A stretch of DNA of 64,000 nt. Source: Utricularia gibba (taxonomy: Eukaryota; Streptophyta; Magnoliopsida; Lamiales; Lentibulariaceae). How positions within the stretch are numbered: position 1 is the stretch's first letter; each line of letters opens with the position of its first letter. Positions 35,002 through 46,547 of this stretch are shown piece by piece. Where the stretch lies: NCBI GenBank assembly GCA_002189035.1, contig CM007992.1:3038001-3102000 (forward strand), given 5' to 3'. The position numbers and the translations under genes are program-made. A model generated the notes under the pieces. It saw only the letters and a list, made by a program, of their open reading frames with translations, did not search any database and was not told the origin of the DNA.

Positions 35002-38000
35002 ATGGAATACTACGGTTCCACGGGGAGCAGCGCTGCGGCAGAGGAAGAAGAGGAATATGTGGAAGTCACTTTGGACCTCCAGGACGACGATACGATAATT
35101 CTACGGAGTGTTGAACCGGCGGCGGCGATCAGAATCGACGGAAACGATGTAGTTTCTGGTTTCGATACTCCGGCTGTTTTCTCGGCCTCCTCGTCGCGAT
35201 CTTCCACAATGCGGCGTACTGGAAGTCCCTCCAATAAGCTGTTGAGATTCTCGCAGGAGTTGAAACTGGAAGCGGTGACGAAAGCGAAGCAGTTTTCTCA
35301 GGAATTGAGGCGGTTAGGTAACGGCGGAGTGGATTCGGCGCTGACGGCTCGGGCGATGCGGCGGCAGCGGGCGCAATTGGACCGCACGCGCTCTGGCGCA
35401 CACAGAGCTCTTCAGGGGCTTAAATTCATCAGCGCTACGAAGAAAACCGGCGTCGATGCGCTGAGTGAAGTTCAGGCCAATTTCGAGAAGCTCGCGAAAG
35501 ACGGATACCTCCATCGCGCTGATTTCGCACAATGCATCGGTAATTGTTGTTGAACCTAATTGTTGTTGATTTCACATGATCAAGAAGTTCTCTCCAGGGA
35601 TGAGAGATTCCAAGGACTTCGCACTGCAACTGTTCGACGCACTGAGCAGAAGAAGAAGGCTGGTTTGCGATAAAATCAATAGGGATGAGCTCCGCGAATT
35701 CTGGTCACAGATCACCGATCAGAGTTTCGATTCCAGGCTCCAGATCTTCTTCGACATGTGAGATCACGCTTTTCAGTTTAAGATTAGTGTTCCCTTAATC
35801 CCAGTAATTAACATTCAATAATTGCGCAGGGTCGACAAAAATGACGATGGCCGGATCACAGAAGAGGATGTTAAAGAGGTAATTAAAAAGTAATAGAGTT
35901 TATTATGTTTAAATTCCCGATTAATCGTGCGGTTCCTGTTGAAGCGAGGTTGGTGGGGGTAAGTCGGTAATTCACTATATGCTTTCTTTCTATACTTAAA
36001 CACGCAGATTATAGCAATAAGTGCGTTTGCAAATAAATTGTCACGATTACAAGAGCAAGCCGAAGAATATGCAGCTCTGATCATGGAGGAATTGGACCCG
36101 AGAGACTTGGCTACATCGAGGTAACATTCAATCCTGAACTTGTTTATAATTGAGGTCTTTTTTCTTAACTTTTAATTTACAATTACTTATATCAAACAGG
36201 AATATTTTCTGCTAATAAACCACCAATTGACTTATTTTTTGTAACTTTCTGATTATCCTGTCAACATCCATGCCCACAGCAATGTCAATATTTGGATGGT
36301 GTTTTTGGTATTATACATAAACTTTTTTCAATGGCAGGATTTGGTATACATAACAGTATTACTTTTGAAAGAAAAAAAAAAGTGTGGAAATTCCTGCTAT
36401 AATGGTGGGCATGAAACCCATGATCAAAATTCGTACATGTAGGCCTGGCATGACCAACCGTTCTCAACATGTCTCTCAGACCTCAGTCTTCACGCGTGTT
36501 TCCCATTTTTGCATGTGAAAGAAATGTTGATTTCTTTCCTTTATTTGCATATTTTTCTCTGAAAAAAATAAAAATAGAATTAAAAAATATTTTGATTCAA
36601 GTATTAGAATCTACAGATGATTTTATTATTAGGCTTCACTAATCTAATGAAAGTGTACAACGATGCAGCTATGGCAATTGGAAACTCTGCTGCTGCAAAA
36701 GGACACGTACTTGAACTACAGTCAAGCATTGAGTTACACGAGCCAGGCACTTAGCCAGAACCTCTACGGCCATAAGAGCAAGGGGCCCATCACCAGACTG
36801 AGCAACCGTTTACTCTATTTCTTCGAGGAGAATTGGCAGAGGGCATGGGTGCTTGCACTGTGGATAGCTGTGATGATCGCACTTTTCACTTGGAAGTTCA
36901 TGGAGTACAAGCAAAAGGCAGCTTTCAAAGTCATGGGATACTGTCTTCTCACTGCCAAAGGCGCAGCAGAGACTCTGAAGCTCAATATGGCTCTTATTCT
37001 GTTCCCTGTTTGCAGGAATACTATCACTTGGCTGCGATCCTCGCGTCTCGGTCATGTTGTGCCCTTTAACGACAACATCAAGTTTCACAAGGTACGACGC
37101 TTAGACTCCTTACACATTGAAATTTCTCACGCATATTCTAAACTCTGGAGTTGAACAGACCATTGCAGCGGCAATCGTGCTTGGTGTAATACTTCATGCT
37201 GGTAACCATCTCACATGCGACTTTCCAAGGCTTATAAACGCGTCAAACGCAACCTATGATCTTTATATGACTGAGGCCTTCGGTTCTAAGAAACCTACAT
37301 ACTTGGACCTTGTTAAGGGTGCCGAGGGAATAACAGGGATTCTAATGGTTATCTTCATGGCCATCGCCTTCACCTTGGCCACACATATGTTTAGGAGGAG
37401 TAAGATTAAATTGCCTAAGCCATTCAATAAGCTGACTGGCTACAATGCTTTTTGGTACTCCCATCATCTCTTCGTCTTGGTCTACATCCTGCTTGTCATC
37501 CATGGCTACTTCCTTTATCTTGTCCATGATAGGTATAAGAAGACGGTGCGTATCGAGATACTCGAACCCTTCCACTTGGAATCAAGAAACAATGCCTTAG
37601 TAATTTCTTCTTCTTTTTGCTGCAGACATGGATGTACCTTGCTGTCCCTGTTCTTCTATACGCTGGAGAAAGAATATTTAGATTTTTCCGAGCGGGCTTA
37701 AGTAGCGTCCGGCTTTTGAAGGTCTGTGTTAACTTCTTCTTCTTCATTTCCCTTGAAGTTGATTCACGTCATGAATTATACCAGTTTCCCGAATCTATTA
37801 TGTTCCCATCAGGTGGCGATATATCCTGGAAACGTAATTTCATTACACATGACTAAGCCTCCACAATTTAGATTCAAGAGCGGGCAATACATGTTTGTTC
37901 AGTGTCCAGTGGTTTCTCCATTTGAGTGGTGAGAACATCTTCAAGTAGCAAACCCTCAGCATTTGCGCACAGGAACCTAACACAGTTTGGCCCTGATAAC

Positions 38001-39215
38001 CAGGCATCCCTTTTCAATTTCCTCTGCCCCTGATGACGATTATTTGGGTATCCACATTCGGCAATTAGGCGACTGGACACAGGAACTTAAGAGGGTGTTT
38101 GCTGAAGCATGCCAACCTCCAACTTGTGGGAAAAGTGGTCTACTTCGAGCCGAGGGAAATGCAGAGAAAAGGCAAGTATACCATTTTTTGAAGACACTCA
38201 TTCAGCAATGCATTGATCCACAAATTTCCTTTCTGTTAATCCAGCTTGCCGAAGCTTCTGATTGATGGCCCCTACGGCGCTCCGGCGCAAGACTACAGCA
38301 AGTATGATGTTCTCCTACTTGTCGGTCTTGGGATTGGCGCAACGCCCTTCATCAGCATCCTGAAGGATTTGCTGAACAACATTATCAAAATGGAAATGCA
38401 GGCGGTAAGCTGAATATCACTTGGGCATCCGTAACTAGAGCCCTTCTAACTTCCATCCAATTAAATGTTTGTGTGCTTCTTCCAGGATTCCATCTCCGAT
38501 CAGAGCACCGGATCCTCCAACTCTTCTTCCAACAAGATTTCTCCTAAACCGAAAAAAACACTAAGAACAACGAATGCTTATTTCTATTGGGTCACAAGGG
38601 AACAAGGTTCGTTCGATTGGTTCAAGGGAGTCATGGACGAAGTTGCTGAACTTGATCAAAGGGTAATAACCCTATGAATGTTAATATTCTACTAACGTCA
38701 ACCCTTTTTAACACCAGTGAACTCTGCACTTTCAGGGGGTTATAGAGATGCATAACTACTTAACCAGTGTTTACGAAGAAGGGGATGCTCGGTCGACACT
38801 GATAACCATGGTCCAGGCACTTAACCATGCAAAAAATGGGGTAGATATTGTATCCGGCACAAGGGTAATTTAATTTCCTATCCATCTAACCTTTTGGACG
38901 TGTGCCTGATTATGACCTCTGTGTTCCAACATTATTTCTGTAACCCTGCAGGTAAGAACGCATTTCGGAAAGCCTAACTGGAAAAAGGTACTCTCCAAAA
39001 TCGGCACCAAACATGCTGAGTCAAGAATAGGTCAGTTCCCCCCTCATATTCATCTACTGCCTTGGGCCTTAAACTTAGAGTAAAAAAGTGGTTTGACTTT
39101 AACAGGAGTTTTCTACTGTGGAGTGCCAATGCTAGCAAAAGAACTTCGCCAACACTGCTATGAGTGTAACCAAAAAGGCTCAACAAAATTCGAGTTTCAC
39201 AAGGAGAATTTCTAA
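35002..39215 (+). CDS. RBOHF: Respiratory burst oxidase homologue F (NADPH oxidase), frame broken once
   Basis: Plasma-membrane enzyme passing electrons from cytosolic NADPH through FAD and haem to outside oxygen, making superoxide in defence, ABA and lignin responses. Fourteen exons: 35002-35539, 35598-35757, 35830-35878, 36008-36120, 36669-37091, 37159-37545, 37626-37721, 37813-37928, 38004-38171, 38245-38404, 38486-38662, 38736-38864, 38952-39030, 39106-39215. The N-terminus has [20 protein letters not shown] and the EF-hand [12 protein letters not shown]; then six helices, HPFSISSAP (FAD), GLGIGATPF (NADPH) and the end FEFHKENF. These match Arabidopsis RBOHF. Exon 4 loses frame at GACCCGAGAGACTTGG: one extra C in CCC at 36097-36099 gives the family sequence DPERLGYIE and a 901-residue total. 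Intron 9 starts with GC (AG|GCAAGT). Confidence 0.93.
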
Positions 39216-39464
39216 GATCACTGAAGCCAAATAACAGGTGGGAAGAAAGTAAATAGTCGTTTTGATCTTGCCATGAAATTATAGATACGCATACGTGCAC
39301 AAGTATGTACATAATACAGTTTAGTGCAGATTATTTAATAAGATTTTTCCAAGGTTATTGCATTCAAGAAGATCAGGCTACTAGCTTGTCCTAGTGTTGA
39401 ACAGGGAGAAAACCACTGACATTACCTGCATTAACCATTGGAATCTACCATGTTAATGGCATTT

Positions 39465-40745
39465 TCAAGCATGGCCTTCCCATTCCAGGTAGAACTCCTC
39501 CAGAAACTCCTCCATGAACTTGTGCCGTCTTTCCGCTCTTTGACGACCAGCCTGTAGACTCATAAGCCATAAGATCGAATATCATGTGATGGACTCATTG
39601 AAGGAGTGCTTTCGGAGATATGGTTACTTGATGCCTGTCATGTCTCTGAAGCTGAAGAAAAATGTTAGTGGAAGTGGGAATGAAAACAAACCTTGGTTTT
39701 CATCAGATCCTTCAGCTTGAGAAGCTTTTCATGGAAATGATTGACACTCGTCTGCTCATTTTTGTCCATGTAGCTCTCTTTGGATAACTGAGAGCGGGGC
39801 TTCACGTTGGGATCATGGAGTGCGTGATTCCTACTTCCTCCAAACGTGAAGCAACGTGCGATTCCTGAAACCAGAGAACACATTTGGGGCATAGGGATCC
39901 AGTCCAGGAGCTCATACAACAACCCTTTGAGGCAACAGGTATAAGCTGAAGAAGTACCTATGGCCCCCATCGCATCAAGGCGATCAGCATCTTGAACAAC
40001 CCCGAATTCGGGATACTGACTGCTGGCTGTGCACCCTGAAACCTCCTCCTTGAAACCTGATCCAAAAGTGATCGATCATCAGGCAGTAACCGATAGAAAG
40101 CATGAAGGCAAGACAGATGGAGGTTAATACCCACCCATTCCCCGTATGATGCCCAATATCCTGTTCTTAGCATCCTCACCCATTCCTTCCTGGACAAGGA
40201 AGTCCTCTACAACCTTTGATTCCGACGGAGCTCTAGAAAACATCGAATCGGAAACGGAAAACCTTACTGAGGCAGAAACAAACCAAATCATCATACAAGA
40301 TTCCGCAACTAGCCTACCTCACGTACTTGTAATCCTCTGCAGTTAGCCATAAGCCGGAGCACATCAGGTTATACGCAGAGAAGATAAATAAAATCTTAAA
40401 GCTCTAAGGCCGCAGTACAACCCTAGAAATTGAATGAGCAGTGTGGAGGCAGGCGTACCTACATCATGTAGCAGTGCAGCTAACTCAACCTGAAGATCAG
40501 GAAAAGGCAATCGAATTACAACAGAGACAGCATTCTGCTTCTCACACAAGAAGTCGAAAATGTAGAAAAAAATCGCGTACAACGAGCATAGCTTCTGGAA
40601 AATCTGCGAAACCTTCCGCTTGAGCGAGAGATAGCGCCAGATCCCGAACTCTGAATGCGTGGGCGGCGTCGTGAGAGGCGTCGTTGGATTTCATGGTCGA
40701 CTCCACAAGTTTCTCCGCTTTCAGGATCACCTCCGCCTTTCCCAT
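39465..40745 (-). CDS. HD-domain phosphohydrolase (YedJ-like)
   Basis: Putative metal-dependent phosphohydrolase; the substrate is unknown for the plant proteins. Seven exons on the minus strand: 40745-40581, 40489-40459, 40336-40318, 40232-40135, 40056-39958, 39864-39692, 39551-39465; 223 residues, all in frame. Metal-binding pattern: [10 protein letters not shown] (His25), LLHDV (His63-Asp64) and [11 protein letters not shown] (Asp127/129). Further family blocks are [48 protein letters not shown] and [11 protein letters not shown]. The exons of 31 and 19 nt are very small. The residue before DYKYVR is Glu where relatives usually have Gly, encoded across the 31/19-nt junction. Start at MGKAEV (40745) is chosen over the in-frame 40796 because the family normally begins near this point. 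The gene converges with RBOHF, the stops being only 250 bases apart. Confidence 0.9.
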
Positions 40746-40992
40746 TTGCTTCCATCGCCGGTAACTGCTACTGGAAGTGCGTCTTATGCATTTCATAATT
40801 TGTTTTATTATTTTTCATTAATTATGGAAATAAAATAATATTAAGCCAATTAAAATGAAGGGAAAATATTCACATTTTTTAATAATGAAAAAACAAAAAA
40901 CCTAGCGAAATTCGGCGAAAGCCTGGTTATTGTGCGTGAGAAGGGGGAAGCTGCCGCCGACTTCCGCTTGAGATTTTAAAACCGGCACCGGC

Positions 40993-42736
40993 TCAAAAAC
41001 TCCGGCCGATCTGCACCGGCACCAATTTGAACCACTGAGTCTGAGGATTCTCAGAGCACGTCTCAAGATCAGCAAGACTGTCATCCAAGCATCGGCATTT
41101 ATTTACCACCACGCCAGAGTGAAACCCGCTTCCCTCTAGGCACAAATTACTGCCGTCGACGGCGAAGTGAAGGTTGGAGACCGACGCCTGTACCCATTTC
41201 GTCTTGCAATCATTGACTACACTCACCGCGCCGTTTTCCGTCGCCGACAAACATAGCCCAGTATTCGCCAGAGTAATTTCACCGCCATTGTGCCGCCAGA
41301 TACTCCCCTGTCTACAGTCGCCGAGAAAGACTCCGATTCTTCCCACAGTCGCACACAACCCTGATAGCGGGTGGAAGATCCTGTAATTCTTCGGCCCCGT
41401 CATCCCCGGCCCTGCAGATTAAAATTAATCCCCGTTTAGGTAACGACTACATGAACCCAAAACTGGGTTCCTCTAAAGATCGTACCTTGATTAGTTTGTC
41501 GCATCAGTTGAAGTCTAGCTAGAAAAGAGGGGTTTCTGGGTTTATCCCAGTTGAAATCCATGACTCCGTAGGATTCCTCACTGTTAGTCCTATTCTGCCG
41601 GAAAATGTAGCTCCCCTGAAAAGTCCACAACGCCCAGTCCACATCGAACTCCGCCGCTGTGGCCAGGAGACAGCTGATATACCTGTTATCGCTTTCCCTG
41701 TCGCCACGTTGATCGATGCCGAATTCGCTGAGGAAAACAGGGAAGGGGCTGCTGCCGCCGGTGAGGAACAAGAAGTTGTCACTGGCATTGCGCGACGTAT
41801 TGGCGCAGAGGGAGTTTGTCTGGTTAGTCCATTTCTCCAGTGGATAGCCAAATGAATACCAATGCCCTTCAAAGACTAATTTGTTGTCCAAGTTACCGAC
41901 ATCCAGTGGACTGAAGCGGAGGAAATTGAGGTTGGTATCGAACGCCAGGCCGGAGACGATGACCAGAAACTCGGGGCTTTCGCGGTGGACGACGTTGGCA
42001 CCCTCCGCCATGTACGTGTACCAGTCCGCTGGGTTCTGCCTAGGGCCTCGCAACTCGTTTCTCAGGCTCATTCCGATGACCTGGAACGAAATAATGTATT
42101 AGGCGTAGGACGCGTATGTCTGATACGAGTGAAAGATGTCGTCTTTGCATCACTAACCGCCGGGTGGTTGTGGTAACTACGCGCCACCGTGGAGAGCCCT
42201 TTAATCCATTCATCGGGGTCAAAATTCGCATCGCCAAAGAAGCCATTGCCGTCGTCGTTACTGCAGCACCACGTGGGGTAGCTAACGTGGTTATCAATCA
42301 CCACCATTACTCCCCCGCGGCCGAGCTCATCCACCACCGCCTTATGCGCCTCCACCACCGTCATCTTCAAAAACTGGGGATTATTTCTCTCGAACCCCGC
42401 CTTCGCCTCCCCCAGCGAGAACCTATCGAGGCTGTCGGCGACACTGAGGTTACCATACTCGGGCCGTGTGAACATAAACGTCGGCCACGTGAACCGCACG
42501 CAGTTAAACCCCGTTGAGCGAATCATCCTCACAATATACGAGACCGGTTTCTTCTCCAGTCCCTCCGCCACCATTGGCTCATTGTGGGTGACCCAGTTTG
42601 TGCACGTGAGCTTGACGCGCCGCCCATGTTGGTTGACGATCCACCGGGAATCGGTGGACAGCCGGATCGAGAGGCAGAGCTGCGGAAGAAGAACAAGTAC
42701 CCAGAAAATCGCTGAAACAATCCTCGAAGAAGGCAT
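40993..42736 (-). CDS. GH5 glycoside hydrolase with C-terminal lectin-like domain
   Basis: Secreted glycosidase of the plant cellulase-like GH5 group. Three exons on the minus strand: 42736-42158, 42080-41486, 41411-40993; 530 residues, frames agree. A signal peptide (MPSSRIVSAIFWVLVLLPQL) is followed by RWIVNQHGRRVKLTCTNW, VVIDNHVSYPTWCC and two catalytic Glu: acid/base in SLRNELRGPR (about Glu202) and nucleophile in PVFLSEFGID (about Glu312). From about residue 393 a ricin-B-like or beta-trefoil region follows (YRIFHPLSGLCATV, GLCLSATENGAVS, LCLEGSGFHSG). A TATA box only 41 bases before this ATG argues for 42736 rather than the upstream in-frame ATG at 42751. Substrate (glucan, mannan or glycolipid) cannot be told from the sequence. 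Confidence 0.9.
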
Positions 42737-42776
42737 TGCGGCGTTGTTCATTGAAAAAGGTCCCCTATTCTGGAGC

Positions 42777-42784
42777 TTATATAA
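42777..42784 (-). promoter_or_regulatory. TATA box of the GH5 gene
   Basis: TTATATAA, read on the minus strand as TATATAA, lies 41 bases from the preferred start codon. A transcript starting about 30 bases downstream would begin near 42748 and include the ATG at 42736 but hardly the one at 42751. Confidence 0.55.
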
Positions 42785-44678
42785 CACCCTCTTATCCCTT
42801 AATCGCCGGAGTTTAGTTGCAGGAGATGATCCCTTTTGGAGCTCAATCTCGTAATTTTTTTTTCGTTAAATACTTAATACATATATATATTATATTTTTG
42901 ATTTTATAAGATATATAATAATTAAATAGTTAAGATACATATATTTTTAAATAAGTAATAATTATTCACTTATGAAATATTTTGGATATGTATATTTTAA
43001 ATGATATAAAATAGAATCAAATTTAATATTATATAAATGGAATCAATTTAATATTATAAAATTATATCATATGATAATATAAAATTATATTATAAAATTT
43101 AATAAAAATATATTATAAAGTTTAATATATTAAATATTATTATGTAAATATATTTTTAAAATAGATAAAAAATGAATATTATAATTTTTCTAATTAACTC
43201 TTATTAAATTTATGAAATATAAATTTAAAAAATTCAATATTTCTAAAGTTAATCACATAATATTAATTTCTAATTCTATTATAAAACTACTAAAAATTAA
43301 AATCCTCAAAAATTAAATAGAATCACTTAAAGAAATTAGTAAAATAGAACATTCTATTTTATTTGCCTATAAATTAATAAATAAGAATATCCTAAAAAAG
43401 TGTAATAATATTTAAATGAATAAATAGAAATATAATTCATTATAAATAAAAAAAATAATGAGTTCAATTTCATGGAAAGTGGAATTGGATGCGTCATCAA
43501 TGTCATCATAAATGAAGCAATAAAATGACATGCTACCATCCATTATTATTATTATTATTATTTAAAATCTGCATGATAAAAAAATAATAATAATGTTGAA
43601 TTATTGATGCGAGAGGAAGGCAAAATCTTGGAGCTAAAAATTCCGGTGGCCCGGCGACGAAATCGTGAAGATTGGTGGCATTCGATGGAGTTTGGGGGTG
43701 ACAAGTGTCGCCGTGCTGTGGACGCAGCAACCGCCACGTTGTGGTGGATGTCGGCGAGGGGTGATTCAGACGAGGGTGTGCTCGTGTGTTCCCGCTCTCG
43801 GCCGACCGGCCGGAGAACATTTATTCCGATGCTGCTGCAGTTGGGCGTTAGCTATAGCTGTCAAATAAGAGGACAGATCGCCGTGCAGATTCATGGGTCA
43901 CGAGTCGCAAAACGGGTGTGGACAAAATATACGGGACACCGATCAGTTGGAAGGTAGCTGCCCCTTTGTCCTCCATTTCACACAGATTCGCAGTTTCTGT
44001 CCAAGTGATTATTTGTTGTACAGATGTATTAAAAAAGTGATCACTGCGAAAGTAGATATCATATATGTAAAATTTTAAAATTTTTATCTTTTACATTCTA
44101 CACTCAATGTTCTTGTTGAATATTCATTATTACTACCATTGATATAAAATTAAGTTTGAATCTGATATCAAATGTAATGATTTATTCTTATTTTATACAA
44201 TATAGTTCGTTTCTAACATCTAAACTTCATGGTTTTATGTTTTTTATTTTCAAAAAAAAAATCTCACATAAAATTAAGAAAATCTTTTTATTTAAATACG
44301 TTTACTTCTACATCCTCAATCAATGTGAAATGATATCGTTACTAGGCAAATTACATTACATTGCTGTGATTTATTATATTTTTCATGTTTTCTTTTGTAT
44401 AATAGAAAAAAAAAGCAAGATACATTTATTTTTTATACATAAAAGTCATAATAGTGCCAAAACAATCGGCAGGCATCTTGTACAAGAAGGGTAACATGGG
44501 AGGGATGGATGGATATGCACAAGAAGGGGGAGGAGAGGCAAAAGGGCATCTTGTAAAACCCAACTCACCTTCAACAGGCACACAGAATGTATATAGCTTG
44601 CGCACACTCTTTGTTCAGGGGACTGAGTAACACAGCAGGAGAGGAAAGAATATGCAGCAGCGGAACAGAACCACCTCC
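42785..44678. other. AT-rich intergenic region with a GC-richer patch
   Basis: Mostly AT-rich, with an ATT microsatellite at about 43541-43560. The patch 43600-43960 is GC-richer and open on both strands (43604-43957 plus, 43533-43820 minus), but neither translation shows a family I recognise; it may be a decayed gene fragment. The segment 44470-44678 probably holds the 3' leader of the next gene. Confidence 0.45.
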
Positions 44679-46547
44679 TTAAATCCAGGTTAATGAAGTT
44701 CCGGCCACATCTGCATCTGAGGAAGCTGCTGCAATCAGATTGCCTCCGTGAACCCTCCCTTCTGGGAACTTTTCCGGTGGGTTTGCAGCATGGGAACCAA
44801 GGTGAGTTTCTATGTATGGAAAGTGTGATTTTGCTCCGGCAGGGTGAATGGCTTTCAAGCCATGGACTGCAGTTTCAAGAATTTCAAGACCGTGAACCCT
44901 TTTATCCTGAACCAGGGTAGCATGGCTGGAGCAGAGGGCGTTTTTACCCTTGGCGTATGTAGCACATGGCTCGTCGCCGGTGCCGTAGAATGAACCGGAG
45001 TGACCCCAGGAGCACCTCTTTCCTCCACCATGTGCCTTGCAGAAATCAGTGCTTCCCTGAGCGCTTTTGCCACACCCTTGGTGTTGGCATCTCTTGCCCC
45101 CACCATGACGAACACAAAAGTCTGTTCGTCCCCTGGCACTCTTCGTGCACTCAGGAATTGCGCACCTTTTGCCACCACCATGTGCTACACAGAAAAGGGT
45201 GCCTCCATGCACACTCTTTGGGCAAACTCCACCTCCATGAAATGAGCAACGTTTCCCGCCCCCATGGCCTTTGCAGAAGGAGGTGCTTCCTTCGGCACCC
45301 TTTTGGCATCCGGGATATGTGCAGCGTTTGCCACCACCATGAGCCTTGCAGAACTTCGTGCTTCCCTGAGCACCCTTTTTGCAGTCAGGGAATTCGCATC
45401 TGCGACCACCTCCATGTGAGATGCAAAGACCAGAAAGGCCTTCGGCACTCTTTGTGCAGTTTTCTCTCTGGCATCTCTTGCCACCACCGTGACGAATGCA
45501 CTTTCCAGATTTCCCTCTGGAGGCTCGAGTACAACCCTCATGGCTACAGCGTCTACCACCGCCATGTGCGATACAGAAATCTGTGCGCCCCTCAGCACTT
45601 TTTGTGCATCCTAAGTAATCACATCGTCGTCCGCCACCATGAGCCTTGCAAAAAGCAGTACGACCCTCAGCTCCTTTGTGGCAATCAGTCCGCTGGCACC
45701 TACGACCACCACCATGCGCAATACAGAAACCAGAGGCCCCTCTTGCTCCCTTAACACACCCAATAGATTGACATTGTTTGGTGACATTCACACGTTGTTG
45801 CCTTGACTGTGTTACCACAGAAGTACAGGTGACAGAGGTTTTATGTGCTGTTGTTATGCTGGAGGAGAAACTTGGAGATGCTGCTGTGATCTCCCCTGAT
45901 GGCTGGTTCACAAAGTTGGCATTGCTAATGAGCATTGCAGCTTGCGATTGGCCAAAATGTTTTCCTCTCTTTCCTTCATCTGCATCCAAGTCCGAGTCTG
46001 TAATCATCTTGGCCACCTTATCTGACACACTATGGCTAGAATGGAAGGTTGCAACTTCAGATACAACAGGCCCACTAAAAAGACTCAACTGCAAATCAAC
46101 CATAGGCCGTTCACCGGATGATCCTAAAGTATAGCTCGAAGCTTTCTCCGAGTCCGGTGATTTATCTCCCCCAAGGTGGAGACTGAAGTCCAGCTCCAAA
46201 TCCATGGAAGAAGCATCTGCCTCCTTGACAGAAGACACCGAGGTGCACCCAGTAGTTGTACTCCCCTTAGTATCGGATGAACTAGATGAATATCCAAGGC
46301 CGAGGTCTAGTAAGGATCCCGCATGACGAATCCTTGGCTCATCCATAGAGCTCCATTTCCGCTTCACACCAATCAGACTGGTTGCAGGAGGAGCAGCAAA
46401 GCCCAGAGAATTAAGTTGTAAGGTCGTATCATGGCTATTGACGACATCAGCTCCAGTTTCTCGAATTAAACCAGAATTTCCAGAATTGGTGAATGCATGA
46501 GATATTCGGTTAGCATCGAGACAAAGATTGTGGAAGCTGGCATCCAT
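44679..46547 (-). CDS. Cys/His-repeat protein (WRKY19-like repeats, loricrin-like)
   Basis: Single coding exon, 622 residues. From residue 259 it has ten regular repeats of about 25 residues with the pattern C-x4-C-x-K-x(2-3)-G-x-(T/S)-x-F-C-x-x-H-G-G-G-(K/R)-R, for example CTKSAEGRTDFCIAHGGGRR, then an eleventh degenerate unit (CSSH). Conserved Cys and His suggest each unit binds a metal. The same repeat occurs in the N-terminal part of Arabidopsis WRKY19 and in At1g64140/At5g64550-type proteins; no WRKY domain is present here. The N-terminal half is Ser-rich and contains LxLxL stretches (LDLGLG at 80-85, DLQLSL at 151-156), which look like EAR repression motifs. KRKW near 62 could be part of a nuclear signal. 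Function is unknown. The leader at 46548-47450 probably contains an intron. Confidence 0.85.
   Translation of the reverse strand: MDASFHNLCLDANRISHAFTNSGNSGLIRETGADVVNSHDTTLQLNSLGFAAPPATSLIGVKRKWSSMDEPRIRHAGSLLDLGLGYSSSSSDTKGSTTTGCTSVSSVKEADASSMDLELDFSLHLGGDKSPDSEKASSYTLGSSGERPMVDLQLSLFSGPVVSEVATFHSSHSVSDKVAKMITDSDLDADEGKRGKHFGQSQAAMLISNANFVNQPSGEITAASPSFSSSITTAHKTSVTCTSVVTQSRQQRVNVTKQCQSIGCVKGARGASGFCIAHGGGRRCQRTDCHKGAEGRTAFCKAHGGGRRCDYLGCTKSAEGRTDFCIAHGGGRRCSHEGCTRASRGKSGKCIRHGGGKRCQRENCTKSAEGLSGLCISHGGGRRCEFPDCKKGAQGSTKFCKAHGGGKRCTYPGCQKGAEGSTSFCKGHGGGKRCSFHGGGVCPKSVHGGTLFCVAHGGGKRCAIPECTKSARGRTDFCVRHGGGKRCQHQGCGKSAQGSTDFCKAHGGGKRCSWGHSGSFYGTGDEPCATYAKGKNALCSSHATLVQDKRVHGLEILETAVHGLKAIHPAGAKSHFPYIETHLGSHAANPPEKFPEGRVHGGNLIAAASSDADVAGTSLTWI

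Noticed and set aside
42116-42854. Plus-strand open frames over the GH5 gene
   Set aside because: Antisense to a gene with signal peptide, catalytic residues and correct introns on the minus strand.
43604-43957. 117-codon plus-strand frame
   Set aside because: Open on both strands in a GC-richer patch, no family motif; not enough to call a gene.
44693-46134. Several plus-strand open frames opposite the Cys/His-repeat gene
   Set aside because: They are antisense shadows of the regular minus-strand repeats, rich in His and Cys only because of the complement of the repeat codons.
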